NCBI RefSeq assembly: GCF_910592395.1
Contig: NC_088319.1
Span: 17,732,001 to 17,796,000, forward strand
From: Lineus longissimus
Taxonomy: Eukaryota; Nemertea; Pilidiophora; Heteronemertea; Lineidae
Length of the DNA stretch: 64,000 bases
Direction of reading: 5' to 3'
Part shown: one piece after another, positions 32,217 through 44,756 of the stretch
Layout: each line of letters begins with the position of its first letter
Position numbering within the stretch: position 1 is the stretch's first letter
Notes under the pieces: generated by a model
What the model was told of the DNA's origin: nothing
What the model saw: the letters and a program-made list of their open reading frames with translations, nothing else
Databases searched by the model: none
Translations under genes and position numbers: made by a program

Positions 32217-35200
32217 TCAGCTTGGCTCAACATTCTCCTCCCCAGGGACACATGCGAAGTCGATCCCATCAGGCGTCTTCAGGTCGGAAATCCCTGCTGT
32301 ACTTTTCCGTGAGAGCCGTCGTTGACACTTCGGACATGGCTTCATATCTGTTTTACACTCTTTATGGTAGACAGCTTTACAACGTAAACACTGGAAAGGT
32401 CAACGTCAAGGTCAAGTCAGAGAAAGAGATCTAACGATGAAATGGAACTACTGACAAGCCAAGGTTGAAGGATCGAATGGCAACGCAGGACAAGGCAGGG
32501 GACCAGCCAGTCAGTTAGGTGAACATTTACCATACACAGTGGCAGGGGCCTTACGATAGCAAGAACAAGAATGAACAATCTATACCCCAATTATTTGGAA
32601 TATCAGGTAACGTTGCATCAGTCACAGACATTCAATGATATAAGAAGAGGTGAGATCTTTACTTAACGCTGTCTGGAATCAAACACCTTGAGCAGTATGT
32701 CACCCCACCACATACATCATGCTTTCTTTAGTTACCTGAACAGTAGTTTCCACCTCAAATGGGTAGATGACTTTCGGATTATCACAGATTTCACAGAAGA
32801 ATCCCTTCTGACTGCAGAGTGAGCAGCTGTAGACATGCTTGGCGGCATGTTTCACCACCTTCTTAAGGATGCTGGCTAACTGACCTGTGAACACTTGTAA
32901 CAGATCCTGAAAGCAAACAGTGATCTCAGAAAATAAGTAGAACAATGGCCACACACGGACTAGAGATTCAAAGTCTGGGGGATAAGTGGGAACTCGAGTC
33001 AAAGTCTGGGGGATAAGTGGGAACTCGAGTCAACTACTGCTTTTATAAACCAGACGTGACTACGCATTTGATTGAACTGCTGTCAAACACAACAGGTTGT
33101 CTCAACAAACATTGCAAACCTAAATGTTTAAACCAAGGCAGTTCACTGAGCAACTGGTCAAAATGAAAGAGGCTCAAGTCTACAGGAAGTACTCACAGCC
33201 AAAGAGTAGAGATGAATATGTTCAAAGAGGTATTCCTTGGGCCACACCTTCTTCCTGAAGTCGTCTGCTACTGATTGTTTACATGTGAACAAGTATGATT
33301 TAAGGTAGCGGAGCTGTTGCCGAATGACCTGGAGAAAAATAGTCAACTTATTAATCTCAAAATGATAAAAGTTGTGCTAATGGGCCGTCAGAGTGGCAGA
33401 GAGGGTTAAACATCGGTGTTATATCTGAGGTCATTAAGTTCGGTGCAGGCTAAGACCATGTCCACATGTGATGGAGAGACAACTCGAATGCCATGGTTCC
33501 TTCCCCCTTATAGGTTAGGAGCAGCCACATGATTCATTGGCAAACTTACATAGACTTCCATCATCTCCTCAACGTGTTCATAGAGTAAAGGGTTAATTCT
33601 CCTCAGGTTCAATACCGGTTCCTCCTGCACTTGGATCAGGAAACATTTGTTGTCTTTTGAAACTGAAGAATACAAACATAGAAATTGGTCAAATGAACAC
33701 AAAATAGAAAGACTGCAGCTAATCACAAGACTGATAGCACAGCAGAGTCCTTCAACTCAAAGTTGTCCTGGTTCACTCAGTGGACATCTAAACATTTATG
33801 CACTCAGCAGCCAGAGGGCACTGGAACCCATATCTTGGACCAGCAATTCATTGACCAGGTATATGTATGTATGTGGATACCAGGATCATGATGACAGGTA
33901 AACAACTTGATAACTAAAACAGGAGTGTCCAACATAGAATGCAGAAGAGGATGATTAGCTGGGACAAATCATTGATTCTGAATTACCTTTGTGTTTCCTG
34001 AAGTCCCAGTTATGCACGATCCTCGAGGGAATGTAATACTCGTCATTGTCATGACACTCGAGGCAGTAGTAACAGCCATCATACGTACACACGCGGCACT
34101 TCCCATAGACTGGTCAAAGGAATGAAAATATGTAAGTTAACATCCAATGTTGGTATAGATTCTAAATGGCCTCACAGCACTATGAGCAGCCGGTGTATTT
34201 CACTCTGTATAATGAGCATGCTCAGACAACCAGACTGTAAAGTACTATGGCTTTGTTAGTAGTGAATGTTCACCAGAGCGTCAAGCATTGTTTGTCTGAG
34301 AATGGGTTAACTTGATTTCTTTGCTGATACTGGTAATCCAAGACCATTGTGGACTCAGTGGTGTAGTGTTAGTGTATCAACCTCATGATCAAGAGGAAGT
34401 GGGTTCAACTCCTGGCCGAGTCTGCTTCTTGGCTCACAATGGTCGCGTTCAAATGAACACTTCAGCTGCTCCACAAAACCTAAGAATGTTTTCTGGAGAC
34501 GAGAAATTACTCTGAGCAAGGTTTGAACCATGACAAACCACTTACTTAATCCTATAGGTTTCATGCAGCCTTGACATTGGAAGTTCTGCACATCGAGGCC
34601 TTGTTCATTACAAATATCACTGATTATGGACAGCATGCCTTGCGTTTTCTGGAAATTAGAGACGAAAATTAACCACAGTGAAAAGCCGATTCCTGTATAA
34701 AGATTTTAGAAGCAAATGCCACTAATTCGACTTTCGGTCTTTTTAAGTCAACACACCTTCTCCGCTGTGACTCTAACGGTTTCTACATTAAAGGTGTCGT
34801 CTCGTTACATGAGTTTCAAGCAGATTTTGCTGGTTTGCAATGAACAGTTTGGTATTCAGATGGGGGGTCTGTTTACTTTCAGTTTCTGGTTGGCAGATGA
34901 TAAGTTTTGTTCAATCTTGATATCTTAAAGAGCTGCAAGTGGTAAGCACCACAAGTTTTTACAGTTTGACATGATAGTTACCCCAACAGGCAGCAATTTG
35001 ACCACCAATACCCACAGTAGTCATGGCAGTTTGACCACCAATACCCACAGTAGTCATGGCAGTTTGACCACCAATACCCACAGTAGTCATGGCAGTTTGA
35101 TCAGAGGATGAGCACATTTAGTGAACAGTCTAACACTAACATGACAAAGTGGGTTAAGCATTGGCTAATGATGTTTAGACACAGAGAAAGATAGTGCGAC

Positions 35201-38200
35201 GAGGGGTTGGGTCGAGGCCAGGGTTAGGGCCTGGGTTAGGGCCTGGGTTAGGGATTCTATGATTGTGAATGTGCAGGAACATCTGAAAGGTTGTAGCAGA
35301 AATTATTTGGTTGTTGATTAAATTATTAATGTTCTATTTCATTCAAGAGTCAGTTATACCAGAACTGAACATTCAAATAGCCACCACCATCATCGTAAGA
35401 GAGAATACATTCTGAAACATATGAAGTTTAGGAGATAAATAAACTTGGGTTTATGCTTTAGCAAACTGGCTGCCAGTTATTGTGTTTATTATGGAATTAT
35501 GTTAATGGTAGTGAAGCACAGCAGTAGTGACGGAGGACAAAGGTATCAGTTCAGGTTTATAAATAAGATGTCATAAGTACAATAGAAACCACACAAGTGG
35601 CCATGCATGCTTATGTGTACATGCATTCTTATAAATGTACATCATTATACTGCTTGAACACTAGAATAGGAGGGCTTGGGTTTGTTGTATTGTAAAGGTA
35701 AGCTAATGCCTTTGTCCACCATTGTTTAGCCAATCAATAGATTCACATTATGAAATGTAAAGTCAGTTCAAAACACATGATTACAAGAATTTACATGAGG
35801 CGAGTAAGGTTATGAATGCTACATGCAGTGAATGAAACCGTAAGACAGTGATAAGAGCAGAGACAGCTATAAAGCTATCAACACCAGGGGGGGGGGATCC
35901 AGCACAACATGCACTTTCTCATGCTATCGTTTATGGTGGATATTGTTTATCCAAAAGTTGACATCGCCAGGAATGCTCTGTCCATCACCTTGTTTTCCCG
36001 ACCGCTGGATCCTCCCCGTAACACGGAGAAACAAACAACTTACCATGTTGGCCTGGTCAGAGGTGATCGAGGCATCCTTGGGGATAACCTCATACTCACT
36101 GCTGACATCAATCACTTGGTCTTGCTTGAAAAGGCAGAGACAAGACACATTGAAATACATGTTTACCTTATGAAATACATGTTTACCTCTTGAAATACAC
36201 ATTTACCTCATGTAATACAATGATAAACAACTGACACTGAAAGAATCATCAACAGCCAAAGATTGAAACCATGGATAGATTGGACTCAATGATGCACCCT
36301 CCGCCACAGGAATATAAACCTACATTAGTTTTTCAAACAGTTCTTAGATATATCGCTGTCAAAGAAGTCTGTCGATGATGGTGGTGACTTAATGAATATA
36401 AATCAGGTGAAAATGGTCTGAAAATCACATGAAATCAACAAGAAAACATTGTCAATTTACTGTACCAAATAAGAAATAGAGATATACGGGATCACTATAG
36501 TAGTCACTTCACAACAAGAAATCTGACTAGCTACACGTTGCTGTCTCTACACACGGTAACCATGGTAACCTACAGGTACAATGGACTAGAGGGGAAGACT
36601 AAGGATGCTCTGTTGGCAGCCAGGGACGGACAAGGTTACAAACACATATTCACAAGGTTCAATAAAATACACAAGCTATCTCATTCAAACCTTTGTTCTG
36701 CGACGTAGCAAACCAGTTGTATAATATCGACTCTGCAACTAAAGTTGGTATCTTAACTGTTACTCTTTTGATTTATTCAAAAGTTCTTTCTCATTCAATG
36801 GATGAAATGACTGAGAATGCACAAGAATTAAGGAAAGGTAACTTGCTTGGGGTTACAAACCAGTATGGCAGGGCCAGCATTCCACCCACAACCCACGGAT
36901 TTTGAGTTATGTTCATGACCTTGCATCTTCTTGCAGTGTTTCACAGTGTCCATTAGCCTCAAGATGACATTTGAAGTCAAAAGCCAAAACTTGCTTCAGC
37001 CATCTCAGGAAATCAACTGTCAGCGATGTAAAACCCGAAGGCATTGTTGTCTTTCAAAAACTTGATGATTCTAACCACTCACCATATCATCCTGGATCTG
37101 TTCCTCTGACATCATTGACGTCTGCTCGTCTGACAGATGACTGATCACCTGGCTCACAGTAGCAGACGTTGAGACTGATGAGGAAGACGGCTCGTAATTC
37201 TGGAGAAGTGAGTCGTATGTTTCTTCTGGAAAATATAGAGAAATCATAAGAAACTCTGAAACAAAATCATTGGTTTCTGTCTCAAACTGTACAGCCTGCG
37301 ATGGACTCACTCCATAGGCCTGCGATTCCTTCACCAACATCGGTAATCTGACATAATCTAAGCAAGAAACAAGATCAAGTCCAATGATCAGTTGACGACT
37401 AGAACTCTCCTAATCTGAATCAAAACAAACCAGAACTCATGACATCACTCACTTCCAACGGTTGGTTTCTCTCTCACTGTATACTCCTGTGACTGTTCAA
37501 ATGCTGACGACCATCCCCCCATCTCGCCGAGCTTGTTCCCTAAACTCGCCAAATCATCATCTGTCGTATCCTCCATGGCTTCATGGCCGTATATATGAGC
37601 CTCCAAGTCATCAATATCATCACCGTTCTCCGGCATGATCACCTCCACGTTAAAACTGCCACTCACAGCATCCCGCATTTTATCGACAGCTTTCTTTGAC
37701 CCGTTGCTCGCATCACTACTCTTCAGTTTGACATGACTAGCGATAACATCCGACATCGAAGCGCTCGTCTCAGATTTACGCCTCTCTCGAAACCTGTACA
37801 CATTCGTCGAATTAACAGAACTGCCTGATCCACTGCTCTGCTTTCCTAAGCCATCTGAATCGTGGAGATTCCTTCTCCTTTCATCATCTGGGCAGCTTAC
37901 ATCACTTCCCGATGATGTACCTAACTTCTCCACCTCAATGGTCATCTTACGAATGTCATCGATATTATCTGAATGCAGCATAGAATGATCAAATGGCGAA
38001 TTAGGCGGGGGACCTGGCATAGAACCCGAGCCCACCAACCTATCCTCACCCCTCAACAGGTCTACCTTCTCATGAGATTTCTCTTTTTTCTTTCGTTTTT
38101 TCTTCATGGCCTTGCGGGTAGCGCCACCTTTAACGGCCCTCTCCGTCTCGACTGTTAACAATTTGATCTCGTCTGCATCCTTCGTCTTCAACAACGACGG

Positions 38201-40877
38201 ATCATAAGGAGTGTTTGGCGGTGTCCCAGGAACAACATCAACGTTGAGGTCATCTGTCTTAGCACCATTATCTGCCAGCAGCGCCATCTTTTGTATAACA
38301 TCTGAATCACGTGTATTCAGCAATGACGGGTCATAAGGTGTATTATGAGGTGTGCTGGGTTCTGCTGTCTGTTCTCTGCTGCTATGATTGGATAAGTCCG
38401 AATGATAAGGTGAATCAAAATGATCTTGACCTTGGATTGGTTGGAGCGTTGCCTGTTTGATGTTTTTGGAAGACGTGGAACGTGCCTTGACTGGCTCAGT
38501 GCCAATTATCTCTGCTGATGATGTCTTTCTTACAATGGCAGAATCTGAAAGTTTAACAATATTGATATTTGAGAACCTTAAAAAGGACAGTATCATGTTG
38601 TTTTTCTATTTGAATGTATAAAGGATGACGTCAATGTGATATACAAACCACACAGATTCCGTTGTTGAATTTCCCAAAATAAAAGTTAATTTGATTAACT
38701 GATCTTTTTTCTTGATTTTTTCATGAAAATTTCAGTATTTTTAAGCCCAAATTACATTTACTACGGCAACAAAAAGAGTTTTTCAAATTCTAAAAATGAT
38801 GAGACTTTTTTATGAATATTTACCACTCTTTGATGCAACGACAGCAGATGGCACCCCCCGAGGATCAAGCAGGCCGGACAACATCAGCGAGATGTTTGGC
38901 CACATGTTCAACACACTCGAGTTGTAGGACAGTTGAAACATGAAGTTGGACAGACCTTGGAGGTAGGTTTTCAGGATTCCTGGTTTCTCAGCGTCGCGGA
39001 GGAAAGATGGGTTTCTGTAGTATGTCCTAAAGAGAAGACAGTTTGAGAGTTTGTAAACGTTTTTTGGGTGTTTGCTCGGCCAGGGATTCAGGGAGTTCCC
39101 TGGCATAGTGGAAAAGTGCTGGTCTCCTACATGAGAGGTCACGGATTCAAATCCATCCCATGAATAAACAACAACTTACTTGAGAGTAGCGGCGTCTGCC
39201 AGCATAGCATCGAGGTAACTCTCGATCAAACCATCATTGATTGCCATACGAATCCAAGCCTGGAAACAAAGACACACGTCAGCTTCAGGTTCAAGAATGA
39301 CACCATATTGACCATTGAACAGACTTCCATTGACTAATTCCACAAGAGTGGTTAATGTGGTGGTGGCCATCACAGCAAAACTACAGTTGGCTTCAGCCCT
39401 CACTTGGAGCATTTTGACACTTGTATGTGTCAATAGAAATGAATGTCAGTCTTTTCACCTACCCTGCAGAATCCAACTTCTGTGGTGATTTGTCCGAGAT
39501 GGTTCAGCTGAGACACAACATCTTTATGGGTGCACTTCACAAGGAAACCCCAGAAATTCTGAAAGAGAAATATTATTTGTCAACTTTTCGTCATACGATA
39601 TATGCAAGGTTGCTCATTTCAGCTTTTAAGTGAGAAGATGTGTCAATCTCCACGTGGGTTCCATCATCGTTTTGGTTTCATGACAAAATGCCCGACTTGT
39701 TCATATTATACACATGGTACTGGCCAAAGTTGGAACTACAGTATCATAACTGTCATTGAAAAGAATGGCAAATGTGGTTTGGAGTGTTCATGTACCAGCT
39801 GAGTATGACATTCTGCAACACCATAACATTATAATAAACTTCTTATAAATTAAGTATGTAAGAGGCATTGAAGCATGAGAGTGATAATATTTGGAAAAGC
39901 AACTCAACTGAACCATAACACTAATGGTATGCATGTCAGCCAAGCTATTCTGACTCTCAAGCTAAATAACCAATGCAGAACACTTTGAACACACTGAAGC
40001 AAACATGCCAACAGAAAGTAACAACATCCTACCACATCTGAGCTCTTCACATTTCCACCCAAAAAGTTTGAAATCTGCAAAAACACAGAGCATGCATAGA
40101 CTACAGTGAACATGAATACAACATGAAGCAGTGAAATCAAATGTGAGCTTGGAGAAAGGCATGATGGTGTAGGCCCAATACAAGTTATCAGCCAAGAGAC
40201 CATGAAGATGATTGAAGAAATCTCCTCAATTCAATGTTGTTCAGGCTCAAATGTAAGCAAAAATAAGAAAGTTTTAAAAAACAGACAACACTAAAAAATT
40301 CAATAGAATAGAAACACTATATTTTCATGCACTGTTCTTCCAAAACTAAGCATGCATATTTAACCGTTAGTGTTAGCTTGGATGCTCTTGTGAGGGATTC
40401 TTCTTCTTACCTTGAATCCTCTTTTCAATCCGTGAAGGAAGACTGCTTCCAGAACATTACACATCGCATTAACACTGTCACTGCTGCAAAGAACAAAACA
40501 TATGACAAGTATTAGACTTTGAACTTCATCATTTAGCATGGACTTGCACCCTGCTTTCCACAATGTGCTGTCAAGAGGCCGTATTCAACTTAACTTCCAC
40601 CTGAGGATGTGTGTATGTTTGTAAAAGAAGGTAGGTACTTTGGCAGGTATCAATCCATTGGATTACCTGAGAAGGGCAATTCAAGTCTCTTTGTAGTATG
40701 GTACAACTTGGTCAAGCTTAGTATCTTATTCTATCAGCCAGACTTGTCGACCCTACCTTTGGATTGGGTCCTCTGAATGAATATGTTCTTTCTCTACAGC
40801 CTTCAGAGCTCTGCTCAGCTCCTCTATCAGGTTGTCCTTGATCCGTGAATCCTCCGCCACTACATCTGGCGAAGCAC
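32217..40877 (-). CDS. RUN and Rubicon-homology protein, PLEKHM1-like without PH domains
   Basis: Predicted endolysosome/autophagy adaptor of about 960 residues; relatives bind Rab7 through the C-terminal domain. Minus-strand exons with matching phase: 40757-40877, 40411-40483, 40033-40074, 39463-39558, 39180-39259, 38824-39026, 37453-38544, 37083-37357, 36044-36124, 34546-34648, 33987-34109, 33550-33662, 33197-33328, 32736-32906 and 32217-32390. The first coding exon, with the ATG, was not found; the first listed exon starts in phase 2. RUN domain: EELSRALKAVEKEH, then CNVLEAVFLHGLKRG, then AWIRMAINDGLIESYL, then YLQGLSNFMFQLSYNSSVLN. A long disordered middle carries three NTPYDPSLL-type motifs and a KKKRKKK tract. 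The Rubicon-homology zinc domain has CQGC, then CRVCTYDGCYYCLECH, then PSRIVHNWDF, then LYEHVEEM, then CSLCSQKGFFCEICDN, then PFEVETTVQCLRCKAVYHKEC. It resembles PLEKHM1 at both ends, but I see no pleckstrin homology domain. Confidence 0.88.
32968..33031. repeat. 31-bp tandem duplication
   Basis: A block with CTGGGGGATAAGTGGGAACT occurs twice back to back in an intron of the RUN protein gene, with no mismatch seen in the second copy. Confidence 0.85.
34351..34425 (+). mobile_element. tRNA-derived SINE head
   Basis: An A-box-like GTGGTGTAGTGTTAGTG (about 34358-34374) and a B box GGGTTCAACTCC (34401-34412) have tRNA-like spacing and lie in an intron of the RUN protein gene. The cloverleaf is not intact, so a functional tRNA is not claimed. 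Confidence 0.5.
34990..35100. repeat. 33-bp tandem repeat, about 3 copies
   Basis: The word TTTGACCACCAATACCCACA recurs at a 33-bp period, in an intron of the RUN protein gene. Just downstream (35218-35252) GGGCCTGGGTTA repeats three times, giving short telomere-like TTAGGG words. Confidence 0.9.
39097..39160 (+). mobile_element. tRNA-derived SINE head
   Basis: The A box TGGCATAGTGG and B box GGATTCAAATCC (39143-39154) have tRNA spacing, with partly pairing ends (TCCCTGG and ATCCCA). It sits in the 150-bp intron between exons 39180-39259 and 38824-39026 of the RUN protein gene, antisense to it. Confidence 0.55.
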
Positions 40878-41084
40878 CTGCAATACAGAAACAGAATTAC
40901 AGGTCGAAATGTAACAACACTGAGTTACACTCCAAAAATCATGTTCTCAGTGGCAATAACCCCATTTAAAAGCTTATGGTTTGGGCAGGCCGGGAATTCA
41001 ACACTTTTGATTGGTAAATCCACTGGATCGGAGCTAACTCCAAAGTATGCCTTCAGATCCCTGAATCAAAGAATCACTGAACTG

Positions 41085-41290
41085 AATGGTCTGGAAGTCA
41101 TCGGACCAATGGAGTAGTATGGACCACAGCAGCTGGTGACCTTTGGCCATCCCATGGGTAATGTATTCTACAGTGCAGTACTGTACTCTACAGCACTAAG
41201 CCAGAAGTGATCATCAGACCAATGGAGTATAGACCACAGCAACTTGGCCTTCCCATTGGGTAATGTCTTTCTGACTACAGTGCAGTTGCC
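41085..41290. repeat. Imperfect roughly 115-bp direct duplication
   Basis: The segment with GACCAATGGAGTA, GACCACAGCA, TTGGCC and GGGTAATGT, then CTACAGTGCAGT, occurs at about 41103-41180 and again at about 41217-41290. It is noncoding, upstream of the first found RUN exon. Confidence 0.7.
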
Positions 41291-41708
41291 AGTGGCAGTG
41301 CAGTCATTTTGATTTCCACCATCATTTTTTTTCAAATATGGACATTTTTTCATATAAATTCAATATTGAGGGCGTACCTTTTCCACCCCAAAGACTCATA
41401 TTTCTTTTTACTTTCAGAATATCAGTTCTAGCAAATGAAATAACCACGCAATTTGATGAAATCACGAGTTTAGTGGCTGCTCGAAATCATTTTCCGGGTT
41501 TTGTGCCACCATGTTTTTTGGCTGTATTGGTGGCTAAAATGTTCAAATTTATACTCTCACATGTTTTTAGAATATTATAGATGAAAACTAGCATGTGTGT
41601 GTTATTCAAAATAAATTACGATTACTTAAATCTGTATTAATCGTATAATTTAGATTTTATAATTTGAGTCGTATCGCGCTTTAAAGATCAATGAGCAGCT
41701 TCCCATTT

Positions 41709-42162
41709 GGTCACACTAAACAGTGTCAACCAGCGTCCACCAGTGTCCACCAGGTTTAAAAGCATATTCAGTCATCAAAATAAGATCTAATGGTCATAAA
41801 CGAAATAAGCAGGACATTTTCCAAATTTCCTGATCGTTTCATGACATTTGTGTGCTAGATTAGCGAGTTGTTGTCTAAAATGTACCAGGCATCCACTACC
41901 CAGTCGGCGGCCATGTTGGGTTTGACTTGGAGGAAATGACAGGGCTTCCCAAAACAGGAGCCCTGTGATTTTAGACAGCATCTCCCTTATCTTACACCCC
42001 AATATCATGAAATGATCAGGAAATGTGTTTTATGGTGTACTTATTACGTTTATGGCTAGGGGCCTACTAAATTTTATTTTGATGGCTTTATATACCCGAC
42101 TTTAAACCTGGTGGACGCTGGTGGGCGCTGGTGGACGCTGGCTAACGCTGTTTCGGATGACC
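41709..42162. mobile_element. Non-autonomous DNA transposon with long TIRs
   Basis: The left end (GGTCACACTAAACAGTGTCA, then CCAGCGTCCACCAG, then GTTTAAA) is matched in inverse at the right end (TTTAAACCTGGTGGACGCTG, then GCTGTTTCGGATGACC). Similarity runs inward for about 70 bp, including TTTTGATG. The arms carry 2-3 internal copies of CCAGCGTCCA. The roughly 300-bp core has no coding potential. It lies between the RUN gene and COPS7. Confidence 0.75.
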
Positions 42163-42541
42163 GTCAAAGTTTGAGAATCTGGATAAACTCTTTTAGTAAA
42201 TTCTGATTTTTCTACTATTCAAGTTGAAATCTGATTGTATAGCGAATAATTTCATCATAACAAGTAACAGGTAATTCAAAAGTATACACTTTTGTTGGTA
42301 TTGTGATACAGGGACCTTTGAAAACGTAAATTATAGTTGAAAGTTGTCGATGAAAAATGGAAAAATTAGCCTAACAACTTACTTTGGCCTGCCTATAGCC
42401 GGACAGTAGTAGCTCTGTACATTATGTACACTCTGTCCCTCTGTATACCCATATATCATCTTGTTACGTTAGTCATTATGAGAGAGCTTTTGACACATCA
42501 TCATCATGTCACATCTAGTCCTTATTTCAGAATCTGCAAAT

Positions 42542-44489
42542 ATGGCGACTGAGAAAACGGCCCCATCCAATCCGTTAGAGCAGTTTGTGCTTCTCTCAAA
42601 GGCAGCGAAAGGAGCAGCAGCTGTGACAGTCATCAAACAAGCATTAGAAGCACCAGGGGTTTATGTCTTCGGAGAACTACTGGACATGCCAAATATTCAG
42701 GAACTAAGCGAAGGACCTCATGCCTCATATTTCAACTTGCTGAATGTCTTTGCATATGGGACTTACAATGATTACATTGGTAAGATTGAAAATCAGTTGA
42801 AGTGAAAGTTGAGACCGTGTTGCTGTATCAACATGATTCACAATTGGCTACGTGGATGGGATCAGTATGACTCACGCAATTTACAACTGTTGGAACTACC
42901 TCATATTCTACTTTCAGAAAATAAAGCTACTCTTCCAGAATTGACGCCAGCACAGCTGAATAAACTCCGACATCTCACAATTGTATCTTTAGCCACCAAA
43001 TCCAAGGTATGTCTTGTTGATATCTGAGCATCAAACGTTCACTGAGTACAGATCTTCATCTGACAGATTTTAGTTTTGGTTCTAATGTAACGTCTGCAAC
43101 TGTAAATAATAGCTAAGTGGTGTTTCCTTTTCAGTGTATTCCATATTCAGTATTGCTTCAGGAACTAGACCTCAAGAACTTAAGAGAGTTAGAGGTAGGT
43201 CAAGGGCTAGCTGGAGTGTGCACTTTAATTTCATTTTCTATTCTAGCTTTGAAAGTGAATACCTTTATCTTTGACATCAATAATCATCTTGCACATTTAC
43301 AAATTTGCCTGGCCACCTGCAGCTGTCTCTTTCCCTGTCATCTTCAATAATCAGTATTGTCACCACTTGGAAGTCTGCATTTTGTGGAATCGTATCACGA
43401 ACATGTGCTCTTCTGTTGTCAGTGTTGCTGAACCATCTCCCATTGCACCTGGACTTGGATTGTTCTTCACGCCATTCTGATACTCATCTCTCCTGATTGT
43501 TTTGCAGGATGTGATAATCGAGGTGATATATGCAGACATTGTCCATGGGAAGTTGGACCAGAATAATCAACAGATCGAGATTGACTATGCGCTCGGTCGA
43601 GATATCAGACCAGAGGCGATGAAGGAGATGGTTGGAGTCTTACAAGAATGGTGAGGGAAATATACCTCCTGTTTTGTGATCAGCTAAACAGAATCTCTAA
43701 TTTGATTATGATGTTGGGATTGAGTGTGGCCCCCCCCTCGCCCTCCTTTAACCTTCTGTGGTTTACAAATGATTTTAATCTGGTGTCATCTTTCCTCCAG
43801 GTGTGATAGCTGTGACAGTGTCCTACACAATATTGAACAGCAGATAGTGAAAGCAAACACGTACAAAGAACAACAGAATAAGATCACGGAGAAAATAGAA
43901 CATGAGGTATGTGACACTTTCTGGGACCGAGCCAAACTTGCCATCACAGATTCATGTGGTTGTGTATAAATGCTTATGTCTTCCTTTCGCAGGTGGCGAA
44001 TATTAAGAAAACATTGAAGAATACGCCACAATCGACAGACATGGATGAACAGATGGTGACAGACAGTCGTGAGATCTCATTACAGGCCGAGAAACCATCC
44101 AAGAAGTCGTCAAAAACAAAAGGGTATGTAGTCATCTTCAGTGCATGTACATTTATGTGTAGGAATGGTTTTCATGCTCGCTAAAGGCCACAGTACACCT
44201 GGACATCAAATGTACACATGTGTGCTCTACACTAAGTTCCGAGCTGTTAGAATAGTGGGTTTCATCAGTGTCCAATGAACATGACTCCCTTCATCTGTGT
44301 CCTCAGTGGCCTACACCCTCAGTCATGTCACCGAGAGGGTGACCTTTTACTACAGCATTGGGGTCCTTCCATCTTTACAATTAGTTATGGCAACATTTTG
44401 TTGAACAACCCTAAAAAAGTCAACAACTGATTGATGTATTTTGTTTCTTCTCTTCCAGACTACGAGGGACAGGGAAATTCTGGAAGTAG
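42542..44489 (+). CDS. COPS7: COP9 signalosome subunit 7
   Basis: PCI-domain subunit of the COP9 signalosome, which removes NEDD8 from cullins. Seven coding exons are 42542-42779, 42918-43006, 43135-43194, 43508-43650, 43801-43906, 43993-44123 and 44459-44489; all phases fit, giving 265 residues, the normal size. The start is the ATG soon after an acceptor at 42530 ([15 protein letters not shown]). Conserved blocks are [13 protein letters not shown], then [15 protein letters not shown], then [18 protein letters not shown], then [20 protein letters not shown], then [16 protein letters not shown], then DYALGRDI, then [13 protein letters not shown] and a C-terminal coiled region. The basic tail ends [10 protein letters not shown], as in vertebrate COPS7A/B (GLRGSAKIW). 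A noncoding exon must lie upstream. It is divergent from the minus-strand RUN gene. Confidence 0.95.
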
Positions 44490-44756
44490 ATGACTCGATC
44501 GTTGGTGCTATGTGTCAGGAGGATTCATGTTTGGACTCTTTTTGTGGATGTGTGCTCTGAAGGACTTGTTTTGAGTACACTGATTTTGTTTACATGTCAT
44601 TGAATGTGGAGTTGATTCCAAAAGCAGGGGTAGGGGGACGTCAATGCTGTAGTACATGTAATGGTTGGCATGGCTTATGTGTATGTTCTCGATCTATTGA
44701 CTTGATGCAGTCACAAGTAGTGGTCAAGATGGCCATTTGACCCTCAGGGTGAGAAC

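Noticed and set aside
37229..37310. Possible intron inside exon 37083-37357 (GTGAGT and TTTTCCAG present)
   Set aside because: Removing it breaks the phase, while the uninterrupted exon fits both neighbours exactly.
39097..39160. Functional tRNA gene
   Set aside because: A and B boxes are present but the acceptor stem and anticodon arm do not pair properly. A SINE head is likelier.
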